A stretch of DNA of 5,418 nt, taken from positions 1-5,418 of the forward strand of contig DATCIR010000108.1 of the NCBI GenBank assembly GCA_036507695.1. The letters are read 5' to 3'. This DNA comes from JAKEGK01 sp036507695. Its GTDB lineage: Bacteria > Pseudomonadota > Gammaproteobacteria > SZUA-152. Positions within the stretch are counted from its first letter, which is position 1; every line of letters starts with the position of its first letter. The position numbers were made by a program, and so were the translations under genes. Below, in pieces: positions 1 through 5,168 of the stretch. Under the pieces are notes generated by a model. The model was not told the origin of the DNA. It was given only the letters and a program-made list of their open reading frames with translations, and did no database searches.

Positions 1-122
1 AAACGCAATATACGAAATAAACAAAACCTGACTCAGTAAGCGCAATCATCTCAATTTAAACTTAACTAATTGAATTAACGAATATTGTAAATCGACGACC
101 AAAAGCGCTCCCCTGTTCTAGT

Positions 123-410
123 CAGGCGGGCGAAGCGCTGATGCTGCCGACACCGCGCCCGGGGATCCTGCGCCGCGTGGAAGGCGTGCTGGCCGCGCTG
201 AAAATTCCCCACATCAACGCCGTGCACATCGCCGTGCGCGAAGGACATGAATTGATAAGCCTGCCGGAAGGCGCCAGCTACCTGGGATTTATTTTCGCCT
301 CGGCACCATCGCCAGAGCAAGTGGAAACCGCATTGCGCCAGGCCTATGCGCAACTCAATATTATTGTAGATCCGCTGTGGCGGATTGAAGGCGGCCCCGG
401 CGAGTGGTGA
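123..410 (+). pseudogene. C-terminal remnant of an ATP-grasp carboxylate-amine ligase
   Basis: The reading frame encodes about 95 residues that look like the extreme C-terminus of an ATP-grasp ligase of the L-amino-acid-ligase type. Recognisable stretches are PTPRPGILRRVEG, then VREGHEL, then LPEGASYLGFIFA and a closing PLWRIE. Full-length family members are roughly 400 residues, so the ATP-binding and catalytic core is missing. The frame is open back to a stop at 63-65. Family-like sequence (AGEALMLPTPRPG) already begins upstream of the first ATG at 141, which argues that this ATG is an internal Met and not a true start. Before about position 115 the DNA turns AT-rich and the translation stops resembling the family. 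No convincing ribosome binding site precedes 141. I infer a 5'-truncated, non-functional relic. A small expressed protein of 89 residues from 141 is possible but less likely. The family assignment is from recall of the motif pattern. Confidence 0.6.
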
Positions 411-477
411 AAAGAACCTCGCAGTATTGGGCAAAGGAAAACAACAAGTGCTCTACATGGTGGATGACTGAGTAGAT

Positions 478-765
478 TTATTTTTTACCACCGCCGGCTG
501 CGCGGAAGCCGGCGGGCAACTGGCCGAAGTCGCCTTCACCGAATAGGAAACCGAGCATGTGCTTTTCGATGAGTTCAATGTTTTGCGGATCGGCGGTGGT
601 CAGTCCGTTTTCGTTGATGATGGTGGTGAGGCGCTCCAGCCATTGTTTCCAGCCTTCCTTGGAGACATTTTCATAAATGCGTATCCCCAATTCGCCGGGA
701 TGGGGTGGTTTATCCAAGCCCTCGGCTTCTCTTTTTAACACGACACAGTTCACCATTCTTGCCAT
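478..765 (-). CDS. yggX: YggX-type Fe(II)-trafficking / oxidative damage protection protein
   Basis: A small cytosolic protein of 95 residues, close to the usual 90 for the family. YggX proteins are linked to iron handling and to protection of labile Fe-S clusters against oxidative damage. The N-terminus MARMVNCVVLKREAEGLD, with Cys7 and the REAEG block, matches the conserved family start. It is followed by PGELGIRIYENVSKEGW (about residues 23-39), an INENGL segment, and FLFGEGDFGQLPAGF near the end. The open frame extends 26 codons upstream to an ATG at 843, but that extension is unlike the family and runs across the promoter at 805-834, so the start at 765 is preferred. A GGCGGA about 8 nt upstream could serve as the ribosome binding site. 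It lies downstream of tatC on the same strand but appears to have its own promoter. It converges on the ATP-grasp relic, with no clear terminator between them. Confidence 0.93.
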   Translation of the reverse strand: MARMVNCVVLKREAEGLDKPPHPGELGIRIYENVSKEGWKQWLERLTTIINENGLTTADPQNIELIEKHMLGFLFGEGDFGQLPAGFRAAGGGKK

Positions 766-804
766 TGATTTTGTCCGCCAGATGTGATTTTCAGGATGCC
801 GGTT

Positions 805-834
805 ATTATAACGAAGCTTGGTTTGGCTCCACAA
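805..834 (-). promoter_or_regulatory. Predicted sigma70-type promoter for yggX
   Basis: Read on the minus strand, positions 810-805 give a perfect TATAAT. Positions 834-829 give TTGTGG, which keeps the TTG of the -35 consensus, with an 18-bp spacer. Transcription would begin near position 798, leaving a leader of about 33 nt before the yggX ATG at 765. This supports the shorter YggX start and suggests that yggX is expressed independently of tatABC. Prediction from sequence only. Confidence 0.6.
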
Positions 835-877
835 CCATGCCATAACAATTCATTTAAAAAGCTTTTTTGTAAATAGC

Positions 878-1945
878 CTATTTGTCACTCTTTGTGTGAG
901 GTTGTTCGCCGTCTTTCTCCGGCGTGGTTTCCGGTTCTTCGTCCGGCAACGGTTCAAAGATGGGGTGGGGTCCGGAAGCCTGCGAGTATTCCCGGTTTTC
1001 CCTTTCGATGCGATCCAGTTCGGCATCCAATTCCGCTTCGGTCATTGGCCGGTATGCCTCGCCCGCGGTATCGCCGTAATCGGTGGCGGGCGCGTTATCC
1101 GGCGCCGTGGTGTCATTAACAGTAGTGTCATTAACATTTGTATCTTGCACAGGTGCATCCGCCGCCGTGGACGCAGCCTCACTTTCAGTGTCGTCGCCCT
1201 CCCCGGCTCGTTGGGGTGTATACATTTTTGAGAAATACAGGCCGGCTTCAAATAAAAGCCACATGGGCACGGCCAATAGTGTTTGTGAAATCACATCCGG
1301 CGGCGTCAACAACATGCCGATGACAAAGGCTGCGACTATGATATAAGGGCGCTTCGCCGCCAGGCTTTCGGCGGTGGTCATTCCGGACCAGATCACCAGG
1401 ATAGTGGCGATGGGAACCTCAAACGCCATGCCGAAGGCAAAAAACAGTTTGATGGAGAAATCGAGAAACATACTGATATCCGGCGCCTGGGTAACGCCGT
1501 CAGGAGTTGTCATGGCCATAAATCCAAACACCAGCGGGAATACGATATAGTACGCAAACGCCATCCCCACATAAAACAGGATCGTACTCGATACAATTAA
1601 CGGAAACGCCAGGCGGCGTTCATTTTTGTACAAACCCGGCGCGATGAACGCCCAGGCTTGATACAACAGATAAGGTATCGCTGCAAAAATGGAAACCACC
1701 AGCGTGAGTTTAAACGGGGTCAGGAAAGGCGAGATGACGCCGGTGGCAATCATGGTGGAACCCTGGGGCAGGCTTTGAATCAATGGCTCGGCGAGGAACG
1801 CATATAAGTCATTGGAAAAACTGAACAGCGCAAGAAAAAGCACCATAACGGCCACCACGCATCTTAACAGCCGGTCGCGCAGCTCGATGAGATGCGCCAC
1901 GAACGGCTGTTCTTGCGGTGGTGGAAAGTCTTTGGGATTTGTCAT
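878..1945 (-). CDS. tatC: TatC, twin-arginine translocase receptor subunit with long acidic C-terminal tail
   Basis: Six-span inner-membrane protein that recognises twin-arginine signal peptides, together with TatB. Residues 1-240 closely follow the E. coli TatC pattern. They include the cytoplasmic HLIELRDRLL segment (18-27, with Glu21 and Arg23), Pro54 in the LAEPLIQSLPQGSTMIAT stretch, FIAPGLYKNERR (Phe100, Glu109) and MLLTPPDVISQTLLA (Asp217). Hydrophobic spans sit at about 28-48, 78-98, 115-142, 160-185, 200-215 and 218-238. Family members normally run to about 250 residues, whereas this one is 355. The extra 115 residues are hydrophilic, rich in Asp, Glu, Thr and Pro, and contain a short duplicated VNDTT unit and an acidic EAELDAELDRIERENREY helix-like segment. 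The reading frame is intact through the tail. The start at 1945 is chosen because the family N-terminus begins there; its ribosome binding site is weak. tatB ends 53 bp upstream. Confidence 0.97.
   Translation of the reverse strand: MTNPKDFPPPQEQPFVAHLIELRDRLLRCVVAVMVLFLALFSFSNDLYAFLAEPLIQSLPQGSTMIATGVISPFLTPFKLTLVVSIFAAIPYLLYQAWAFIAPGLYKNERRLAFPLIVSSTILFYVGMAFAYYIVFPLVFGFMAMTTPDGVTQAPDISMFLDFSIKLFFAFGMAFEVPIATILVIWSGMTTAESLAAKRPYIIVAAFVIGMLLTPPDVISQTLLAVPMWLLFEAGLYFSKMYTPQRAGEGDDTESEAASTAADAPVQDTNVNDTTVNDTTAPDNAPATDYGDTAGEAYRPMTEAELDAELDRIERENREYSQASGPHPIFEPLPDEEPETTPEKDGEQPHTKSDK
1106..1135 (-). repeat. In-frame 15-bp tandem duplication in the tatC tail
   Basis: Two adjacent 15-bp units (1106-1120 and 1121-1135) share the 11-mer gtgtcattaac at 1110-1120 and 1125-1135. 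On the coding strand they encode VNDTT twice in a row, and a decayed third version (VQDTN) lies next to them. The unit length is a multiple of three, so copy changes would lengthen or shorten the TatC tail without a frameshift. Confidence 0.75.
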
Positions 1946-1998
1946 TCAACACTTTCGCTGGCTGTCAAAGCGGTTACCCCTGGCCGGCAAGGATTCAT

Positions 1999-2478
1999 TC
2001 AGCTTGCTTTGGTCTGCCCGGTTTTTGTTGCGGACTCGGGTGCAGCTGACTCTGGTGTTGCCCGCTTTGGTTGCTGTGAATCGTTTGGTTCCTGCCCGGC
2101 AGCCTGGCTTTCCAGCCGGGGAGTTGCTGGCTGTGCTTTCGGTTCCTTTAGTTCTATCTGTTCCTTTTGTACAGTTTGTGCCGTTTTTTCCGTTGTTAAC
2201 TTTGCGCCCGCGGGCACGGTTTTGCGTGTCTCATCGACGGTATGTTCCAGTATCTCGTGGATGTCTTTTATTTTTGCCTGTTCTTCGAGGAGCCGTTTCA
2301 ACTCGCCGGATTTGACCACCTCGCGGTTAAAGTCCTCTTGTACCGAATACACAAATTTTCTGATTTTTCCCACCCAGAACCCCACGGTGCGCGCGACTTC
2401 GGGCAGCCTTTCGGGGCCAATGACCAGCAAAGCCACCACCGCGACCAGGACGAGTTCCATAAATCCTATATCAAACAT
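1999..2478 (-). CDS. tatB: TatB, Sec-independent translocase subunit
   Basis: Single-span membrane protein that pairs with TatC to form the twin-arginine signal receptor. The N-terminus MFDIGFMELVLVAVVALLV places the family-defining Glu at position 8 within the transmembrane span. Gly21-Pro22 marks the hinge, followed by an amphipathic helix from about residue 24 to 60. The remaining 100 residues are a polar, low-complexity tail rich in Ala, Pro, Gln, Glu and Lys, which is typical of TatB. At 159 residues the length is normal (E. coli TatB is about 170). MFDIGF at the start separates it from TatA, which begins MGISIWQ. No good Shine-Dalgarno lies upstream of the ATG at 2478. It sits between tatA (137-bp spacer) and tatC (53-bp spacer) on the same strand. 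Confidence 0.96.
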   Translation of the reverse strand: MFDIGFMELVLVAVVALLVIGPERLPEVARTVGFWVGKIRKFVYSVQEDFNREVVKSGELKRLLEEQAKIKDIHEILEHTVDETRKTVPAGAKLTTEKTAQTVQKEQIELKEPKAQPATPRLESQAAGQEPNDSQQPKRATPESAAPESATKTGQTKAS

Positions 2479-2511
2479 AAAATCGCTACGCTATGAGCAC
2501 GTGGTTTGTAA

Positions 2512-2610
2512 GCCGGTTTCCGAAGGGTGTTGCTTTCAAAAAGCGCGCCGCAAAGAGTACGTCAACGGGTGTAGCAACAAGACGGGCGGATCACTCCGGA
2601 AGTTACCGGC
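2512..2610 (-). other. Potential long stem-loop in the tatA-tatB spacer
   Basis: The spacer contains matching arms: gccggt (2512-2517) with accggc (2605-2610), ttccg (2518-2522) with cggaa (2597-2601, a 3-nt bulge between the two helices), and tgttgc (2528-2533) with gcaaca (2574-2579). The pairs nest in order, so the transcript could form an interrupted hairpin of about 100 nt between the tatA stop and the tatB start. No U-tract follows, so it is not a standard intrinsic terminator. It could be an mRNA-stability or processing element, but the pairing is short and could be chance. Confidence 0.35.
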
Positions 2611-2615
2611 AACAA

Positions 2616-2846
2616 TCAGGCTTTATCTTTTTCTTTACGGGTGACTTCGCCTTCGATGATGTCCTCGTCTTTTTTGTCCAGCTTGGCGCTTTTGGCGGTA
2701 GTTTCTTCTTCACCTTCTTTTACGGAATTGCGGAAACCTTTAATCGCGGCGCCCAAGTCGCTACCGACATTGCGCAGCCGTTTGGCGCCAAACAACAGCA
2801 ATACGATGGCTAAAATAATCAATAACTGCCAAATACTAATTCCCAT
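2616..2846 (-). CDS. tatA: TatA, Sec-independent translocase pore-forming subunit
   Basis: Small single-span membrane protein that oligomerises at the TatBC receptor to let folded proteins cross the inner membrane. The sequence begins MGISIWQLLIILAIVLLLFG, which is the family transmembrane helix with Gln7 and the Phe19-Gly20 hinge. An amphipathic helix follows (about 22-42, GSDLGAAIKGFRNSV, with the conserved Phe38), then an acidic patch EGEEE at 44-48 and a charged Lys/Glu tail. The length of 76 residues is normal. The start at 2846 has a clear Shine-Dalgarno, GGAGAG, on the minus strand at 2856-2851, four bases upstream of the ATG; this is the best one in the tat cluster. It lies 44 bp downstream of the HIT gene and is probably cotranscribed with the his-HIT genes, as I see no separate promoter. 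Confidence 0.97.
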   Translation of the reverse strand: MGISIWQLLIILAIVLLLFGAKRLRNVGSDLGAAIKGFRNSVKEGEEETTAKSAKLDKKDEDIIEGEVTRKEKDKA

Positions 2847-2890
2847 GTCACTCTCCGCTGTACAAAAATTCTCAGATTAGCCGTGTATTG

Positions 2891-3229
2891 TCAGGCAAAA
2901 CCGGGCAAACTTCCACCGCCCAGTATATGAATGTGCAAATGATAGACTTCCTGCCCGGCCCCCGGACCTGTATTAATGATAGTCCGAAAGCCGTTGTCGA
3001 GTCCTTGTTGCCGGGCGATTTGTGGCAACAGGCGCATCATTTTGGCGATTAATCCATCATGCACGCTATCCAGCTCGGCCAGGCTGGCGATATGCTGCCG
3101 CGGCACCATCAATAAATGCACATCGGCTTTGGGGTAAATATCCTTAAAAACCACGATCTGGTCGTCTTCGTAAACGATGTCCGCCGCCAGGGAGTGATCC
3201 GCGACTTTACAAAACAGGCAGTCCGTCAT
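2891..3229 (-). CDS. hinT: HIT-family (histidine triad) nucleotide-binding protein
   Basis: A 112-residue cytosolic protein of the Hint branch of the HIT superfamily. These proteins are dimeric and typically hydrolyse nucleoside phosphoramidates or acyl-adenylates. The histidine triad is intact as HLHIHILGG, with His97, His99 and His101; the middle histidine is the expected nucleophile. An N-terminal Cys4-x-x-Cys7 pair (DCLFCK) is the zinc-site pair common in bacterial members. Further family blocks are VYEDDQIVVFKDIYPKADVH (about 19-38), VPRQHI (42-47) and NTGPGAGQEVYH (86-97). Length is normal. The ATG overlaps the hisE stop by four bases (ATGA, 3229-3226), so its translation is probably coupled to hisE. 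The symbol hinT is used at family level; the physiological substrate cannot be read from the sequence. Confidence 0.95.
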   Translation of the reverse strand: MTDCLFCKVADHSLAADIVYEDDQIVVFKDIYPKADVHLLMVPRQHIASLAELDSVHDGLIAKMMRLLPQIARQQGLDNGFRTIINTGPGAGQEVYHLHIHILGGGSLPGFA

Positions 3230-3555
3230 TTTGACTGGTCTCGCGTGGCTTTTTCGTCATGGCCGGAGGTGCCAAAGCGGCGCTGCAACTCCGCCAATAC
3301 CGCGTCCGGACCCAGCCCCTGCTGCGCCAGCAGGACCAGGGTGTGAAACCATAAATCCGCCGTTTCATGAATAATTTGCGCCGGGTCGCCATTCTTGGCC
3401 GCAATGATGGTTTCAGCGGCTTCCTCGCCGATTTTTTTCAAAATCTTGTCGAGGCCCTTGCTATAAAGGCTGGCGACATAGGAGCTGTCCGGATCGGCGT
3501 TTTTACGCTGTTCCAGAATTGCCGCCAGTTCGTTCAGAATATCCTTGCTTGCCAT
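3226..3555 (-). CDS. hisE: Phosphoribosyl-ATP pyrophosphohydrolase (histidine biosynthesis step 2)
   Basis: Hydrolyses phosphoribosyl-ATP to phosphoribosyl-AMP and pyrophosphate in the cytosol. This is an all-alpha MazG-like fold of 109 residues. The metal-binding acidic residues are visible in KKIGEEAAETIIAAK (Glu44, Glu45, Glu48) and HETADLWFH (Glu64, Asp67). The N-terminal LAAILEQRKNADPDSSYVA and SLYSKGLDKILKK are typical of the family. It is a free-standing enzyme, not fused to HisI as in E. coli. The last 15 residues (GTSGHDEKATRDQSK) are polar and variable. The ATG at 3555 has little Shine-Dalgarno upstream. hisI ends 30 bp before it, and the HIT gene starts within its stop codon. Confidence 0.96.
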   Translation of the reverse strand: MASKDILNELAAILEQRKNADPDSSYVASLYSKGLDKILKKIGEEAAETIIAAKNGDPAQIIHETADLWFHTLVLLAQQGLGPDAVLAELQRRFGTSGHDEKATRDQSK

Positions 3556-3585
3556 GATGATCAGAAAGACTTCGTGATTGAATAC

Positions 3586-3984
3586 TTATTTATGATAAAT
3601 GGCGGATGGGTCCTTAATCACCGGCTCGACTTCCACCCATTTCCCATCCTGCAGTTGTTGATAGAAACAACGCTCACGGCCGGTATGACAGGCGATACCG
3701 CCTACTTGTTCGATGGCCAGTAAAATAACATCGTTGTCGCAATCCAGCCGGATGTCTTTAATTAACTGCACGTGACCGGATTCCTCGCCCTTGCGCCACA
3801 ATCTTTTGCGCGACCGCGACCAATATATGGCGCGCCCTTCTTTTATGGAAAGCTGCAGTGACTCCCGGTTCATCCACGCGAACATCATCACCTTGCCGGA
3901 GGCCGCATCCTGCGCAATCACCGGCACCAGGCCGTCCGCGGTCCATTTGATTTCATCCAGCCATTGCGTGTTCGAGCTCGCCAT
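3586..3984 (-). CDS. hisI: Phosphoribosyl-AMP cyclohydrolase (histidine biosynthesis step 3)
   Basis: Opens the adenine ring of phosphoribosyl-AMP to give ProFAR, the substrate of HisA. The protein is 132 residues and monofunctional. The family signature is complete: VMMFAWMNRESL (32-43), IYWSRSRKRLWRKGEESGH (53-71), the acidic metal loop LDCDND (80-85, with Asp81, Asp83 and Asp85) and GGIACHTGRERCFY (95-108). Cys82, Cys99 and Cys106 have the spacing expected of the zinc ligands. The ATG at 3984 directly abuts the hisF TAA (3985-3987). Its Shine-Dalgarno lies inside the final hisF codons, so the two genes are almost certainly translated from one message. Confidence 0.97.
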   Translation of the reverse strand: MASSNTQWLDEIKWTADGLVPVIAQDAASGKVMMFAWMNRESLQLSIKEGRAIYWSRSRKRLWRKGEESGHVQLIKDIRLDCDNDVILLAIEQVGGIACHTGRERCFYQQLQDGKWVEVEPVIKDPSAIYHK

Positions 3985-4758
3985 TTAAAGCCTCACCTCG
4001 ATGCCTTTTTCCGCCATGTAACGCTTGGCCTGCTGGATGCTGTATTGCGCAAAGTGAAAAATGCTGGCCGCGAGCACCGCATCCGCATGGCCTTCAACGA
4101 TGCCTTCCACCAGATGATCCAGGTTACCCACGCCACCGGAGGCGATGACCGGCACCGATACCGCGTCGCAAATCGCGCGCGTCAACTCGATATCAAAACC
4201 GATCTTGGTGCCATCGCGATCCATGCTGGTTAACAGAATTTCTCCGGCGCCGTAATCCACCATGCGCTTTGCCCATTCCACCGCGTCGATGCCGGTCGCC
4301 TTGCGGCCGCCGTGGGTGAATATTTCCCACTTGCGCGGTCCGCCTGCCTTGCTCACCGACTTGGCGTCGATGGCAACCACGATACATTGCGAGCCAAAAC
4401 GCTCAGCCGCTTCCTTGACAAACTCGGGCCTGAAGACCGCCGCGGTATTAATCGCCACTTTATCCGCCCCGGCGTTTAACATGCGACGGATATCAGGCAA
4501 CTCGCGAATGCCGCCACCCACCGTCAACGGGATAAACACCTGGCCGGCGACTTCCTCGACCACATGCACCATGGTTTCACGGTTATCGGAACTGGCGGTG
4601 ATATCCAGGAAGGTGAGTTCATCGGCGCCTTCGGCGTCATAACGCTTGGCGATTTCAACCGGATCACCGGCGTCGCGGATATTGACGAATTTAACGCCCT
4701 TCACCACCCGTCCTTTGTCGACATCAAGACAAGGAATAATGCGTTTTGCGAGACCCAT
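3985..4758 (-). CDS. hisF: Imidazole glycerol phosphate synthase cyclase subunit (histidine biosynthesis step 5)
   Basis: Cyclase half of the HisH-HisF synthase. It uses ammonia from HisH to turn PRFAR into imidazole glycerol phosphate and AICAR. The 257-residue (beta/alpha)8 barrel is full length. The N-terminal LAKRIIPCLDVDKGRVVKG carries catalytic Asp12 (Asp11 in the usual numbering), and VVAIDAK carries Asp131 (usual Asp130). Phosphate-binding loops appear as VGGGIRE (80-86) and IASGGVGN (205-212), with LLTSMDRDGTKIGFD (175-189) between them. The start at 4758 (MGLAKRIIPCLDV) is the family start; a GCGGAA lies about 7-8 nt upstream. It abuts hisI downstream. Upstream, instead of the usual tight junction with hisA, there is a 410-bp gap filled by palindromic repeats, so hisF may depend on read-through or on a promoter I could not identify. 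Confidence 0.98.
   Translation of the reverse strand: MGLAKRIIPCLDVDKGRVVKGVKFVNIRDAGDPVEIAKRYDAEGADELTFLDITASSDNRETMVHVVEEVAGQVFIPLTVGGGIRELPDIRRMLNAGADKVAINTAAVFRPEFVKEAAERFGSQCIVVAIDAKSVSKAGGPRKWEIFTHGGRKATGIDAVEWAKRMVDYGAGEILLTSMDRDGTKIGFDIELTRAICDAVSVPVIASGGVGNLDHLVEGIVEGHADAVLAASIFHFAQYSIQQAKRYMAEKGIEVRL
3991..3999 (-). promoter_or_regulatory. Strong Shine-Dalgarno for hisI inside the hisF 3' end
   Basis: On the minus strand the bases read GAGGTGAGG, ending six bases before the hisI ATG. This is the strongest ribosome binding site in the window. It overlaps the last codons of hisF, which fixes the hisI start at 3984 and implies translational coupling across the TAA/ATG junction. Confidence 0.75.
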
Positions 4759-4799
4759 AAAATAATTCCGCTTTGGTTAGGCTAATTTTGTTTACGCTA

Positions 4800-4996
4800 A
4801 GTAGTTCTACTTTGTTACTTTAAATGGCCGCATGCACAGCGCGGGAGGCGGAAGCGTCTGGCAAGACCGTTGGCGGCAGGGATGCCGCCATCGAGCCTGC
4901 ATGGATGCATTTACGGCGTGTCTTGCCAGACGCTTCCGCTTCCCGTGCGGGATTGTTCATAAACATAAACTAAAGTAACAAAGTAGAGGTAGTACT
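4800..4996. repeat. Nested palindromic, MITE-like repeat element
   Basis: An element of about 197 bp with two concentric inverted repeats. The outer arms are a perfect 17-bp pair, tctactttgttacttta (4806-4822) and its complement (4971-4987). The inner arms run 4839-4867 and 4920-4948, matching at 27 of 29 positions, with a perfect core of 20 bp (4848-4867/4920-4939). Inside are two small hairpins: tggcggc-agggat-gccgcca (4871-4890) and tgc-atggat-gca (4898-4909). A 5-bp direct repeat gtagt flanks the outer arms (4801-4805 and 4989-4993, the latter one base away from the arm) and could be a target duplication. There is no coding capacity and no T-tract on either strand. The form suggests a non-autonomous mobile repeat or a highly structured RNA element. 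I cannot name the family. Confidence 0.8.
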
Positions 4997-5013
4997 CATC
5001 CATATATAAAAAG

Positions 5014-5112
5014 ATTTTCAACGCAAAGGCGCTAAGACGCCAAGAATTAAGAATAAAAAAACAAATAGTTATTCCGTTGCGTACTTTGTGCCTCTGCGTC
5101 ACTGCGTTAAAT
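5014..5112. repeat. 8-nt-periodic imperfect palindrome (CGCNAAGR repeats)
   Basis: The left arm contains three consecutive 8-mers of the form CGCNAAGR: cgcaaagg (5022-5029), cgctaaga (5030-5037) and cgccaaga (5038-5045). The right arm (about 5073-5112), read on the opposite strand, shows the same kind of units: tttaacgcagtg, acgcagag, gcacaaag. The outer ends tttcaacgc (5016-5024) and gcgttaaa (5104-5111) are also complementary apart from one inserted base. The A-rich centre (about 5046-5072) is unpaired. The degenerate arms suggest an old copy of a dispersed repeat. It is non-coding, and the open frame crossing it has no protein-like features. Confidence 0.7.
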
Positions 5113-5168
5113 TGTGCCGTTTATGGATGGGCGCTCAGCAAGTTACTAAGAACTTTGAAGCTGTCTAA

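Noticed and set aside
75..434. 119-codon minus-strand open frame opposite the ATP-grasp relic
   Set aside because: The plus-strand frame shows clear family motifs; the minus-strand translation is rich in His, Arg and Gln and looks like a shadow.
491..515. Perfect 9-bp hairpin (ccgccggct / agccggcgg) with an adjacent T-run at 481-486
   Set aside because: It lies within the last yggX codons. On the yggX transcript the run becomes A, not U, and on the plus strand the T-run precedes the hairpin, so it is not an intrinsic terminator in either direction.
856..868. AT-rich palindrome aaaaagctttttt just downstream of tatC
   Set aside because: It has no loop and no GC-rich stem, so it cannot be supported as a terminator; probably chance.
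1892..2644. 250-codon open frame on the plus strand across tatB and part of tatC, and similar long frames at 1812-2315 and 818-1231
   Set aside because: They are antisense to well-recognised Tat genes, have low-complexity Ser/Phe/Val-rich translations and resemble no family.
4759..4800. Possible promoter for hisF in its immediate leader
   Set aside because: The minus strand is AT-rich, but I found no pair of -35 and -10 hexamers at acceptable spacing, so no call was made.
4911..5102. 63-codon minus-strand open frame in the hisF-hisA gap
   Set aside because: It spans parts of both palindromic repeats, has no plausible ribosome binding site, and its translation is simply the repeat sequence read through.
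5140..5156. Weak stem (AAGTT / AACTT) just downstream of hisA as a terminator
   Set aside because: The stem is only 5-6 AU-rich pairs with a bulge and no following U-tract.
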